A program made the translations under genes and the position numbers. A stretch of 33,303 bases of DNA, from positions 1 through 33,303 of the forward strand of contig CALUVG010000020.1 of NCBI GenBank assembly GCA_944324165.1. The letters are read 5' to 3'. The DNA comes from Candidatus Gastranaerophilales bacterium (GTDB taxonomy: Bacteria > Cyanobacteriota > Vampirovibrionia > Gastranaerophilales > Gastranaerophilaceae). Shown piece after piece: positions 1-7,515 of the stretch; positions within the stretch are counted from its first letter, which is position 1, and every line of letters begins with the position of its first letter. The notes beneath the pieces are model-generated. The model did not search any database. It had not been told where the DNA came from and was given only the letters and a program-made list of their open reading frames with translations.

Positions 1-198
1 TTTAACATCTTTATCTTTTGGTGTAGTTGGCGCAGCCGGAGTTTCTTCTTCACCTTTGACATCTTTATCTTTTGGTGTAGTTGGCGCAGCCGGAGTTTCT
101 TCTTCACCTTTGACATCTTTATCTTTTGGTGCGGTTGGCGCAGCCGGAGTTTCTTCTTCACCTTTAACGTCTTTATCTTTTGGTGCAGTTGGCGCAGC
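1..198. repeat. 54-bp in-frame tandem repeat, at least 3.6 copies
   Basis: Units start at 1, 55, 109 and 163 and differ by only a few bases (for example gtgtagttgg / gtgcggttgg / gtgcagttgg). Each encodes 18 residues of a Lys/Asp/Glu/Pro/Ala linker in the minus-strand protein. The array runs off the window, so the copy number is a minimum. Confidence 0.95.
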
Positions 199-1494
199 CA
201 TTGAGCCTATAGCTTTTTGCCAGCCTTTAATTTCGGCTTCCGGATCTACAGTTAAATTAGCTTTATTGGCTTCATTATATTCAAGTTCACCAGGGACACG
301 AATTTTTTCGCCAACATGGAAAGCTTCGACTTTATCTTTGCCAAACTTTTTAATTAAATCTTTGTTTAATTCTCTAAAATTATTAATTTCTTCATCAGTG
401 GCATCTTTACCTAATAATCTGTTAGCTGTACTTCTAAAAGTTTCTCCATTTTTTACATATACATATGTATTACCATCGTTATCATATTCAATAACATGAG
501 TTTCATTGCCATCCTGAACTGTAGATGTTTTACCATTTTCATGCCATTTAGTTCTAATAGTATATCCATCGCGTTTTTCTTCTATTTCATCAGGAGCAAC
601 CTGTTTAAATTCTTTAACATTACCGTCAATACCAACTTCTTTACGATATAAAAGTTCGTCAGTTTTGCCGCTTTCTTCATCAATAGAATAAGTACTTACA
701 GTTTCCGCAATACCTTCTTTTAAATCTACCGGATTATTTTTTACATTTTGTGTTAAAGTGCCATTTTCATCATCATACTGATTAATTATTATGGAACTAA
801 GTTCACTGCCTGTATTTGTTTCAACAATTTTGACAGGTCGTCTGTTAGCATCAAAATCAGTTACTGTCTTAACACCCTGAGCATCAATAGTTTGACGTTG
901 CAAGTTATTTTCATCATCATATTCATAATTTGTGACTTTAACATTGCCCTGAATACTAAGGGTTTCTTTTTCCGGTAAACCTGCTTCATTATTTTCAAGA
1001 ATATAACCGATATCATCTGATTTTTCAGCGTATGTTGCTACTTTATTTCTATCCCCGTCACGATAAAATGTGAATTTTTCCACATTGCCATCTTTAGTCG
1101 CAACAGTTTGAGCTTGATATTTAAGCTTTCCATCAGGATAGTAATAATCTGTTGTGTTATCATCGACTTTTGCAGGATAAACTTCCTGACCGTCATTAAT
1201 CTGTGTTTCTAAAATCTGATTCAAAACTTTAACCGCATCTTTTACTTCTTTTCGGCTGCCTTCAAATCCCAATTCTCTGGCTTCTTTAACAGATAGCTTT
1301 CCATTTTTATTTTCATCAAATTTATCAAAAATGTTCTGAATATCAGATGCATAAACATAATTTGAATCTGACAATCCTGCATTTTTGAAAAATTCATAAA
1401 CTTGTTTGTTTTCCTTGAGTTGTGATAGCTGCATTCCCTTCTGGTTAAATTTCTGATTAGAAATTGCTCCCGTTTTACCTAATTCTTCTACCAT
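1..1494 (-). CDS. EF-hand / RHS-like / LysM-like repeat protein, C-terminus cut off by window edge
   Basis: Open without a stop from ATG at 1494 to the window edge (at least 498 aa). AAGGCAGG precedes the ATG. Seen: one canonical EF-hand loop at residues 60-71 (D60, N62, N64, G65, L67, E71); a Tyr/Asp/Gly-rich stretch (about 110-340) with YEYDDENN and similar motifs that recall RHS/YD repeats; a LysM-like segment at about 344-401 (VKNGETF ... NRLLG ... RELNKDL ... HVGEKIRVPG); then, from about residue 432, 18-aa units built on KDKDVKGEEETPAAP that continue past the edge. No classical signal peptide is visible. A calcium-binding, wall- or surface-associated role is inference from the domain types; the true length and C-terminus are unknown. 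The opposite strand is also open at 56-499 but only as a shadow of the repeats. Confidence 0.85.
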   Translation of the reverse strand, partial: MVEELGKTGAISNQKFNQKGMQLSQLKENKQVYEFFKNAGLSDSNYVYASDIQNIFDKFDENKNGKLSVKEARELGFEGSRKEVKDAVKVLNQILETQINDGQEVYPAKVDDNTTDYYYPDGKLKYQAQTVATKDGNVEKFTFYRDGDRNKVATYAEKSDDIGYILENNEAGLPEKETLSIQGNVKVTNYEYDDENNLQRQTIDAQGVKTVTDFDANRRPVKIVETNTGSELSSIIINQYDDENGTLTQNVKNNPVDLKEGIAETVSTYSIDEESGKTDELLYRKEVGIDGNVKEFKQVAPDEIEEKRDGYTIRTKWHENGKTSTVQDGNETHVIEYDNDGNTYVYVKNGETFRSTANRLLGKDATDEEINNFRELNKDLIKKFGKDKVEAFHVGEKIRVPGELEYNEANKANLTVDPEAEIKGWQKAIGSMAAPTAPKDKDVKGEEETPAAPTAPKDKDVKGEEETPAAPTTPKDKDVKGEEETPAAPTTPKDKDVK

Positions 1495-1593
1495 TTCTAC
1501 CTGCCTTTCTTTAGTAACACACTATTTGATATTCAGATATACGGAATTCAGCAAAACAAACTTTAAAGAATTTCAAAAAATATTACAAAAACT

Positions 1594-2571
1594 TTACATC
1601 AATAAAAAATTATAACAATCTTGATAAGTCTCAAAACATTTTGCATCAGTTGACAGAGCCAATTTATCAGCAGTCACATTCAGTGCCGTAATATTTTCTT
1701 TTATTAAACAAACATTAATATTTCTTTTAATCGCCTCCAAAACAGGAACAGCCCCTGCACAATTATAAGGCATGATTAAAAAATCAAGCATATCAACAGA
1801 AATGCCGCTATTACCACTCAACAACGGAGCTTGTGCTAATCCTAATAAAATGCATGGCAGAAAAGTTGGGGTAATATATTCTGATGCAGCCCTCGCATCA
1901 ACAATTCCGGCAGATATTGAATAATCCTCAAATGCAGGAGAATGTGCACAAGGAACTCTTAATTCTTTTGACAAATAATGGGATATAATAGCTTCAACTC
2001 CGCCAACCGGATCGGTTCCAATCCCGTTTGCATAATCAGTATTATCACCTTCAGGATCTTTAAACATACATACAACCGCTATTGCCTGCGCACCTTTTTC
2101 TATTAACTTTCCGGAGGCAGCAAGCAAAGTTTCAGGCTCACTAACACTGCCGGTAGAAATACCATTTTCATCAATATAAAAATCAACCCCTGCGTATTTT
2201 TCGGTAATTTCGTATCCAATGATATCTGTACCATAAACTGTTTTTACTGCATTAATAGTGTTAATATGTACATTTAATACATCCTGCGGTATAGCCTTGT
2301 CAAATACTACCCCTATTCTATTATTACAAGAAGGTATTAACCGAATTTCTCCCTTAAAAAAACTGTCAAGCGAGTACCCTTCAACATATAACATGTCTGG
2401 CGTAATTCCACTAAATCCGCCGGCATTCACAACATTAGGATTTACAATCAAATTAAATTTAGATGCAAACTTTCTTGCCTGAATACTGGCATCACCGGCA
2501 TAACCTCCGATTGATGCTCCGATGCCGGTGGGTACTATAAATGCCCCAATTTTTTTACCATTATCTAACAT
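1594..2571 (-). CDS. DUF3326 family protein
   Basis: The family is recognised from the N-terminal IVPTGIGASIGGYAGDA and the following NPNVVNAGG and MLYVEGYSLD motifs, typical of DUF3326 proteins of cyanobacteria and plants. The function is not known to me. The protein is 325 aa from the ATG at 2571, where the family homology begins; the frame stays open to 2706 but that part runs through a terminator hairpin and the upstream gene, so it is not coding. There is no Shine-Dalgarno sequence. TATTAT lies 6 nt before the ATG (2578-2583), the same arrangement as in other leaderless candidates here, although no good -35 is visible. The upstream neighbour on the same strand ends in its own terminator, so this gene is probably transcribed separately. 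Confidence 0.85.
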   Translation of the reverse strand: MLDNGKKIGAFIVPTGIGASIGGYAGDASIQARKFASKFNLIVNPNVVNAGGFSGITPDMLYVEGYSLDSFFKGEIRLIPSCNNRIGVVFDKAIPQDVLNVHINTINAVKTVYGTDIIGYEITEKYAGVDFYIDENGISTGSVSEPETLLAASGKLIEKGAQAIAVVCMFKDPEGDNTDYANGIGTDPVGGVEAIISHYLSKELRVPCAHSPAFEDYSISAGIVDARAASEYITPTFLPCILLGLAQAPLLSGNSGISVDMLDFLIMPYNCAGAVPVLEAIKRNINVCLIKENITALNVTADKLALSTDAKCFETYQDCYNFLLM

Positions 2572-2587
2572 ATAGTAATAATACAAC

Positions 2588-2613
2588 AAAAAAGCAGCGT
2601 CTGCTGCTTTTTT
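2588..2613 (-). terminator. Rho-independent terminator of the 129-aa gene
   Basis: Perfect 11-bp stem (AAAAAAGCAGC / GCTGCTTTTTT) with a 4-base loop. Read on the minus strand it ends in a run of T, directly after the 129-aa gene. It is A/T-symmetric and could act in both directions. Confidence 0.8.
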
Positions 2614-2642
2614 GTTTAAACAAATATTCAATTGTCCAAAGT

Positions 2643-3032
2643 TTACTGTTGTTGACCTCCGTATGAAAAATCTTTTTTGACGTTTGTTTGTAAAAGCTTG
2701 GTCCATGAACTTTCAAATGATGTGATTTCATTCAATCGTGTTTCGTAATTGTTTTTCTCTAACTCCAGTTCAGATTCCCAAGACTCTAAGTTAGCTAACT
2801 CTAATTCATGATCCTGATTTAATATTTCAACCAAATCAGCATATTGTACAGGATCTTCTTCATAATACTCGTAATAGTAATATTGCAGCTGTTCGTTATA
2901 TTTTGACTGTTCTTCAGCATTTTTGCGTGTTGCAGAAGTCATGTTAAACATAACATTAGACAATTTTTCATTAATTAATGCTTTTTGTTTGGTATACATT
3001 AACAATGTTTCTTGAATATTTGATATTGCCAT
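2643..3032 (-). CDS. Coiled-coil protein, unknown function
   Basis: 129 aa from ATG at 3032, preceded by GAGGG about 9 nt upstream. I do not recognise a named family. The sequence is strongly helical and charged, rich in Glu, Asn, Gln and Tyr, with a Tyr cluster near residues 51-57 (YYYYEYY) and a Glu-rich coiled-coil stretch at about 75-105. It has no signal peptide or membrane segment, and ends in a Gly/Gln tail (YGGQQQ). A second coiled-coil protein of similar style lies on the other side of clpP. The gene ends in a strong terminator, so it is probably monocistronic. It is likely a lineage-specific protein; any role would be a guess. Confidence 0.75.
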   Translation of the reverse strand: MAISNIQETLLMYTKQKALINEKLSNVMFNMTSATRKNAEEQSKYNEQLQYYYYEYYEEDPVQYADLVEILNQDHELELANLESWESELELEKNNYETRLNEITSFESSWTKLLQTNVKKDFSYGGQQQ

Positions 3033-3182
3033 CGCTCTGCCCTCTTGTTTTTTTCTCTCTTATATATATAAACAATTTTGCAATACACTGATTTCAACAA
3101 CTCTATTTTTTGTTACAATTGTTAATATTTATATTTGTGCTATATTTATAATATAATATTTAAAGAATATTAGGAGAATACC

Positions 3183-3800
3183 ATGGATCAAGAAACTTAT
3201 TTCAAAATTATGGGTTATGTACCAACAGTAATAGAAGCATCATCCAGAGGCGAACGTTCTTTTGACATTTTTTCAAGATTGCTGAGAGAAAGAATTATAT
3301 TTTTAGGTTCTGAAATAGACGATGATGTTGCAAATTCTATTGTTGCTCAATTGTTACTTTTGGATAGTGAAAATAACGAAAAAGATATTATGTTATATAT
3401 TAACAGTCCCGGCGGAGTTATAACTGCCGGTATGGCAATATATGATACTATGAACTTAATAAAATCAGATGTTGCAACTATTTGTCTCGGGGATGCAGCG
3501 TCAATGGGAGCTTTTCTGTTATGCTCCGGTACAAAAGGCAAAAGAATGGCTCTGCCAAATTCCAGAATAATGATTCACCAACCTTTGGGCGGCGCAAAAG
3601 GACAGGCAACTGATATCGAAATCGAAGCAAAAGAAATTCTCAGAATGAAACATATGCTCATTGATATCATTGCTAAAAATTCCGGACAGCCGTATGATAA
3701 AGTTAAAGAAGACTGCGAACGTGATCACTTCCTTTCTGCGCAGGAAGCTTTAGAATACGGACTTATTGATAAAGTTATAGAACGCAGCAACAAATCTTAG
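3183..3800 (+). CDS. clpP: ATP-dependent Clp protease proteolytic subunit ClpP
   Basis: 205 aa, the usual ClpP length. ClpP forms tetradecameric barrels that degrade proteins fed by Clp ATPases in the cytoplasm. The catalytic triad is visible: Ser107 in DAASMGA, His132 in IMIHQP, and Asp181 in CERDHF; the Ser-His and Ser-Asp spacing (25 and 74) matches E. coli ClpP. The INSPGG oxyanion region is at 73-78. ATG at 3183 follows AGGAG at 3172-3176. The upstream region is very AT-rich with overlapping TATAAT sequences (3147-3157), so a promoter there is likely but cannot be fixed. No Clp ATPase is next to it. It is followed by a terminator. Confidence 0.97.
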   Translation: MDQETYFKIMGYVPTVIEASSRGERSFDIFSRLLRERIIFLGSEIDDDVANSIVAQLLLLDSENNEKDIMLYINSPGGVITAGMAIYDTMNLIKSDVATICLGDAASMGAFLLCSGTKGKRMALPNSRIMIHQPLGGAKGQATDIEIEAKEILRMKHMLIDIIAKNSGQPYDKVKEDCERDHFLSAQEALEYGLIDKVIERSNKS

Positions 3801-3829
3801 TTTGTTAACAAAACTTAACATATACTATA

Positions 3830-3862
3830 AAAACATGCAATTGTGAGGAATTGCATGTTTTT
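3830..3862 (+). terminator. Terminator after clpP
   Basis: Perfect 13-bp stem (AAAACATGCAATT with its complement at 3849-3861), 6-base loop GTGAGG, followed by T-rich sequence. Confidence 0.88.
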
Positions 3863-3916
3863 ATATACATGTAAGGTTAAAAAAAGGTTAGATATAAAAT
3901 CAGGTAGGGGTTAGAA

Positions 3917-4432
3917 ATGTCTGTATTAATGTTCGGCTTTCGAAAAATATGCCTTATTCGACAGCGTAATGATTTAAGTTATCGAATAATGCAATTATCC
4001 AGAAAAATACAGGATTTGCAGCAATATTCAGCGAATATAGCAGACGGTTCAGTTTCAATGTATGATATGATGAATACACCGGCGTCTATGTTTAACAGAC
4101 AGATGATGTTTTCTATATATTCGCATAATATGGCAATGGCTGGTGCCCAACAAAACTTTATGATGATGGGTCCTATGATTAACATGCAAATGCAGCAGAT
4201 GGATCCTAATGCTCAGGCAATGTATCAACGCTGGATATTTAATGGTCTTTATCAGCAGCAAAAAGAGCGTGTTAAAAAGGTTGAAGAAAAATTATTACAT
4301 CAGCAGGAAACAGAAATAGAACAGGAAAAAGCAAAATTAGAATCTCAGTTAAAAATGGTAGAACAAGAACTACAAGGTGTAACTGAAGGTGAAAATAAAT
4401 CATTTGAAACATGGAAACCTAATTACGCATAA
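3917..4432 (+). CDS. Met/Gln-rich coiled-coil protein, unknown function
   Basis: 171 aa from ATG at 3917, with GGTAGGGG 6 nt upstream. No family recognised. The N-terminal 40 residues are basic and helical; residues about 45-95 are extremely rich in Met and Gln (runs such as MMMGPMINMQMQQM); residues about 110-155 form a Glu/Gln/Lys coiled coil. The C-terminus is short and polar (ETWKPNYA). There is no signal peptide, and the middle is hydrophobic only because of Met. It stands alone between two terminators. The style resembles the 129-aa coiled-coil protein upstream of clpP, but I see no convincing alignment between them. Confidence 0.75.
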   Translation: MSVLMFGFRKICLIRQRNDLSYRIMQLSRKIQDLQQYSANIADGSVSMYDMMNTPASMFNRQMMFSIYSHNMAMAGAQQNFMMMGPMINMQMQQMDPNAQAMYQRWIFNGLYQQQKERVKKVEEKLLHQQETEIEQEKAKLESQLKMVEQELQGVTEGENKSFETWKPNYA

Positions 4433-4485
4433 TTTTTGAGTTCTTTAATTATGAATACCCCCCTATCCTTTAAAGACCATATATT

Positions 4486-4513
4486 AATGGCTCACAAAAT
4501 GTGAGCCATTTTG
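4486..4513 (+). terminator. Terminator after the Met-rich gene
   Basis: 11-bp stem AATGGCTCACA / TGTGAGCCATT with an AAA loop, followed by TT. The T tract is short, so efficiency is uncertain. It also lies just beyond the end of the converging folate gene. Confidence 0.7.
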
Positions 4514-4520
4514 CATTTAT

Positions 4521-5027
4521 TTATAAACTTAAAACATGATCAACGGGAATATCAAAATCGTCATGCGGTAATTTGTCAACACACAATTTTTTCGGTAATA
4601 ATGTTACAGTTTTTATTTTCGGATATTGAGCAAGAAAGCGGTCATAAAATCCTCCGCCGTATCCGAGTCTATAATTTTTTTTATCCGCCATTAAAGCCGG
4701 AACAATGATTAAATCAAGAATTTTGGGATTAACCGGATTTGTACACGGCTCTTTTACATTAAATTTCGAAACCTCCAACTCGTCAGTATATGGACAAACC
4801 AATAACCTGTCATGAGACACTTTTGGTAAATAAAATTTTTTTTCATCCTCTAATAATTCTAATGTATTAATTTCATACTTTAAGGGGTAATAAATCATTA
4901 TGTGTCCTGCATTCCTGTAAAAATCCATATTGCGTAATAATGTACAGAGCTGGTGACTTATCTCCGGTATATTTATTTTTTTTCTATATTGTTTCGCTAT
5001 TGTCCGTAAGTATGTTTTTTTATCCAT
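4521..5027 (-). CDS. 5-formyltetrahydrofolate cyclo-ligase
   Basis: 168 aa. This enzyme converts 5-formyl-THF to 5,10-methenyl-THF using ATP, returning folate to one-carbon metabolism. Family signature LGYGGGFYDRFL at residues 121-132, with the usual YYPLKYEINT region near 46-55 and a C-terminal PVDHVLS. The frame extends to a TTG at 5051, but the ATG at 5027 is preferred: TTGTCA (5058-5063), an 18-bp spacer and TATATT (5034-5039) lie 6 nt before it, which would give a leaderless mRNA. No Shine-Dalgarno is present for either start. It is divergent from the adenosyltransferase gene with only 29 bp between the starts. Some bacteria call this gene fau or ygfA. Confidence 0.93.
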   Translation of the reverse strand: MDKKTYLRTIAKQYRKKINIPEISHQLCTLLRNMDFYRNAGHIMIYYPLKYEINTLELLEDEKKFYLPKVSHDRLLVCPYTDELEVSKFNVKEPCTNPVNPKILDLIIVPALMADKKNYRLGYGGGFYDRFLAQYPKIKTVTLLPKKLCVDKLPHDDFDIPVDHVLSL

Positions 5028-5033
5028 GTTTTT

Positions 5034-5063
5034 AATATATAATAAATACAAAGACTATGACAA
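5034..5063 (-). promoter_or_regulatory. Predicted leaderless promoter of the folate cyclo-ligase gene
   Basis: On the minus strand: TTGTCA at 5063-5058, 18-bp spacer, TATATT at 5039-5034, then AAAAAC and the ATG at 5027. The -35 box overlaps the start codon region of the divergent gene. Confidence 0.55.
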
Positions 5064-5635
5064 ATATATGCGATAACAATTTAATAAATCCTAATTGGGC
5101 AAAACACGGTTACATACAGGTATATACCGGCAATGGTAAAGGCAAAACAACTGCATCGCTGGGACTTGCAATGCGTGCACTCGGCAGATGCTGGAAAGTT
5201 CTGCTCATAATGTTCACAAAAGGCGGAGATGATTACGGAGAGTTGATATCCTTTAGAAATCTTTCTGATGAAATACGTAATAATTTGACCATAGTTCAGG
5301 CAGGAGCCGATAGAATAGTTTACAGCCACAATCGCAATGAAGCCGATGAGTTTGAGATAAAAAAAGGCTGGGAGCTTGCCAAAAAAGCAATTCTTAATGA
5401 TGAATATAATTTAATAATCCTGGATGAGGCAAATATTGCAATAGATTTAGGTATATTAGATGTTAAGGAAGTAGTTGAAGTTTTAAAAAATAAACCCGAA
5501 GAAATGGAAATCGTATTAACCGGAAGAAATGCTAAGCAGGAAATTATAGATATCGCCCATCTTGTGTCTGAAATTAAGCCGGTAAAACATTACTGGGATA
5601 CCGGTATTGCCGCACGCAAAGGTATTGAATACTAA
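5057..5635 (+). CDS. cobO: Cob(I)yrinic acid a,c-diamide adenosyltransferase
   Basis: 192 aa of the CobA/CobO/BtuR family, which transfers the adenosyl group of ATP to cob(I)alamin-type corrinoids. The P-loop GNGKGKTT is at residues 25-32; IILDEANIAIDLG follows at about 120-132; the family C-terminus LTGRNAKQEIIDIAHLVSEI and VKHYWDTGIAARKGIEY is complete. No cobalamin synthesis genes are adjacent, so it may serve salvage. ATG at 5057 is used; there is no Shine-Dalgarno, and TATAAT (5038-5043) lies 13 nt upstream, so the leader would be very short. The first 15 residues are poorly conserved in character, so a slightly later start cannot be excluded, but no other ATG fits. Confidence 0.95.
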   Translation: MTNICDNNLINPNWAKHGYIQVYTGNGKGKTTASLGLAMRALGRCWKVLLIMFTKGGDDYGELISFRNLSDEIRNNLTIVQAGADRIVYSHNRNEADEFEIKKGWELAKKAILNDEYNLIILDEANIAIDLGILDVKEVVEVLKNKPEEMEIVLTGRNAKQEIIDIAHLVSEIKPVKHYWDTGIAARKGIEY

Positions 5636-5719
5636 ACTTGCCTTATGTGCCTCTTGTAAATGTTTTGTTTTTGTTTTATTATTATCTTGCAAATTTTACT
5701 TTAAAAAAGGAGAGTTATT

Positions 5720-6514
5720 ATGTCAAGAAAACCAATTATAGCAGGAAACTGGAAAATGAACCTGTTAAAAGCTGATGCTGAAGCATTGTTTGAAGGTATT
5801 AAATCATTTGTTAAAGATTACAGTGCACAGGATTTGCCTACTGTAATTATAGCTCCGACTTTCACTTCATTATCAGCAGTTCATGCTGAAAAATGTGACT
5901 GCGGCTGTGGCGGTAATAGAATTAATATTGCAGCGCAAAATTGCCACTGGGAAAGTTCAGGCGCTTATACAGGTGAAGTTTCTGTAGAAATGGTAAAAGA
6001 TGCAGGCTGCTCTTATGTTATCATCGGACACTCTGAAAGAAGACAATACTTCTCAGAAACTGATGAGATGATTAACAAAAAAGCAAAAGCAATTCTTGCA
6101 GGCGGCTTAATTCCTATTATCTGCTGCGGCGAAACTCTGGAACAGCGTGAAGCTGGCGTTACAGATCAACATATCGCATCACAAATCCGTGCTGCTTTAG
6201 CTGGAATTTCATCAGAAGATGTTGCAAAATCTGTTATCGCATATGAACCGATCTGGGCTATCGGTACAGGCAAAACTTGTGACAGCGATGAAGCAAACCG
6301 TGTTATTGCTATGATAAGAAATGTAGTTAAAGATGTAGCAGGTGCTGACGCTGCTGATTCAATCAGAATTCTTTATGGCGGTTCAGTTAAACCATCTACT
6401 ATTGCTGAACAAATGTCTAAATCTGACATTGACGGTGCTTTGGTAGGCGGGGCATCTCTTAAAGCTGACAGCTTTAATGAAATTATCGCTAACACTATGA
6501 AAGTTGCTGTTTAA
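5720..6514 (+). CDS. tpiA: Triosephosphate isomerase
   Basis: 264 aa. It interconverts dihydroxyacetone phosphate and glyceraldehyde 3-phosphate in glycolysis. Active-site residues visible: Asn10 and Lys12 in AGNWKMN, His104 in IIGHSERR, Glu176 in AYEPIWAIGTGKT; the phosphate-binding LYGGSVKP and GALVGGASL motifs are present. ATG at 5720 follows AGGAG with good spacing. A small insertion of about five residues between strand 2 and AAQNCHWE contains CDCGCGG (Cys59, 61, 63), which is unusual for the family. It is monocistronic between its own upstream spacer and a terminator. Confidence 0.97.
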   Translation: MSRKPIIAGNWKMNLLKADAEALFEGIKSFVKDYSAQDLPTVIIAPTFTSLSAVHAEKCDCGCGGNRINIAAQNCHWESSGAYTGEVSVEMVKDAGCSYVIIGHSERRQYFSETDEMINKKAKAILAGGLIPIICCGETLEQREAGVTDQHIASQIRAALAGISSEDVAKSVIAYEPIWAIGTGKTCDSDEANRVIAMIRNVVKDVAGADAADSIRILYGGSVKPSTIAEQMSKSDIDGALVGGASLKADSFNEIIANTMKVAV

Positions 6515-6528
6515 ATATTAAAACATAC

Positions 6529-6564
6529 AAATTTTAGGGTGGGTTAATCCTGCCCTAAAATTTT
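6529..6564 (+). terminator. Terminator after tpiA
   Basis: 11-bp stem AAATTTTAGGG / CCCTAAAATTT with GGG/TCC pairs inside the loop. Only TTTT follows before A-rich sequence, so it may be partly permissive. Confidence 0.7.
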
Positions 6565-6600
6565 AAAAATAAAAAGATAAAACAAAAAAGGAAAACAACA

Positions 6601-6849
6601 ATGTCTCAACAATTTAATGCACAAAACATTAAGAAAAGAATTTCAACATTAGTATTTTTAAAAGGCTCAACTGCTCCTTTAGTTTTGTATGTTGAAAATC
6701 CACAGGAAATTTATGCAGAATTAACACAACTTATGAAAAGTACATCTGCAGTACTTGTTGAAAAAGAAACTCAGGGACCTATAAAAAAAGTTTGCTTTAT
6801 ATCAAACCAGATGGCTGCTGTTGCTCTGCAAGAAGAACAGTATGTTTAG
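6601..6849 (+). CDS. Small protein of unknown function
   Basis: 82 aa from ATG at 6601, with AAAAGGA 8 nt upstream. It is a compact, soluble alpha/beta-looking protein with hydrophobic strands (STLVFLK, PLVLYVENP, KKVCFISNQ) and one Cys. It has no signal peptide, membrane segment or recognised motif. Codon use and a clean ribosome binding site argue that it is real. It sits between tpiA and the DUF177-rpmF cluster, separated from the latter by a long palindrome. I do not recognise the family. Confidence 0.7.
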   Translation: MSQQFNAQNIKKRISTLVFLKGSTAPLVLYVENPQEIYAELTQLMKSTSAVLVEKETQGPIKKVCFISNQMAAVALQEEQYV

Positions 6850-6858
6850 AAAGATGTT

Positions 6859-6967
6859 AAGTTACTAAGGCACTAAGTTGCTAAGTATTTACTGGAAACA
6901 GGCAACGTTAAAAATTAACATGGACTGATTATTTAATTTCTTAGTGCCTTAGTGTCCTTAGTAACTT
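6859..6967. repeat. Long imperfect inverted repeat made of 8-bp units
   Basis: Left arm 6859-6885 consists of AAG followed by the units TTACTAAG, GCACTAAG and TTGCTAAG. The right arm 6940-6967 is its inverse complement with one extra base and three mismatches. The 54-bp loop contains a small GTTAAAAATTAAC palindrome. It could fold as a long hairpin in RNA or represent a non-autonomous, MITE- or REP-like element. It lies in the leader of the DUF177 gene. Confidence 0.8.
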
Positions 6968-6995
6968 ATTGCCTTTAGGTGGAGGGTATAAGCGC

Positions 6996-7487
6996 GTGTG
7001 CAATGTTTTGATAGACACAATTGAAAATGCAAAAAATAAGACCGTTTCCGTTGATTTTGATGAAATAATTGACGGAATAGACTGTGTTACGCCTGTACAA
7101 GCCCACTTACAACTTCAATCTCTCGGAGAATTTATTGAAGTTAAAGGAAATGTTAAGACAATTGTAAAATTGCAATGTGATAGATGTCTGGAAAATTTTG
7201 ATTATAAACTCGACTTTGATATAGACGAAATGTTCGCTAAAAATGCGCTGTTAGAAGACTACGGGCAAGAATACGAGCTTAAAGACGGACAGTTTGTAAC
7301 AGATTTGAATGGAGCAGAAAGTATAGATATTTATGACTTATTGTATCAATCTGTAATAATCAATTTACCAAATCAAAAAGTTTGTGGTATAAATTGTAAA
7401 GGGAAGGATTTTCCAACTGAGGAAAACATTTCTGACCCACGTCTGGATGTTTTTAAAAATATTCAGATACAACCGAAAAATAAATAG
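6996..7487 (+). CDS. DUF177 (YceD-type) protein
   Basis: 163 aa. Family known by its place just before rpmF and by a CDRC motif in the middle; members are linked to 23S rRNA / 50S maturation in bacteria and plastids. Seen: LQCDRCLENFDY (C-x2-C) at about residues 57-68 and a C-terminal VCGINCKGKDF, a likely metal or structural Cys set. Start chosen as GTG at 6996 because GGTGGAGGG sits 9 nt upstream; the open frame begins earlier at a TTG (6969), but that would lie inside the palindrome arm and upstream of the ribosome binding site. It is the first gene of the rpmF-plsX-fabH-fabD cluster, with rpmF 28 bp downstream. Confidence 0.88.
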   Translation: MCNVLIDTIENAKNKTVSVDFDEIIDGIDCVTPVQAHLQLQSLGEFIEVKGNVKTIVKLQCDRCLENFDYKLDFDIDEMFAKNALLEDYGQEYELKDGQFVTDLNGAESIDIYDLLYQSVIINLPNQKVCGINCKGKDFPTEENISDPRLDVFKNIQIQPKNK

Positions 7488-7515
7488 TAGTAAAAAATAA
7501 AAAGGAAGAAGAAAA

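Noticed and set aside
56-499. 147-aa plus-strand reading frame rich in Ser and Leu
   Set aside because: It is the complement of the repeat protein on the minus strand; the open frame comes from the 54-bp repeat and has no ribosome binding site.
2572-2706. N-terminal extension of the DUF3326 protein
   Set aside because: It would translate through a terminator hairpin and overlap the upstream gene; the family homology begins at the ATG at 2571.
3979-4261. Minus-strand frames opposite the Met-rich gene
   Set aside because: Their His/Ile-rich content is the mirror of ATG-rich coding sequence; no ribosome binding site.
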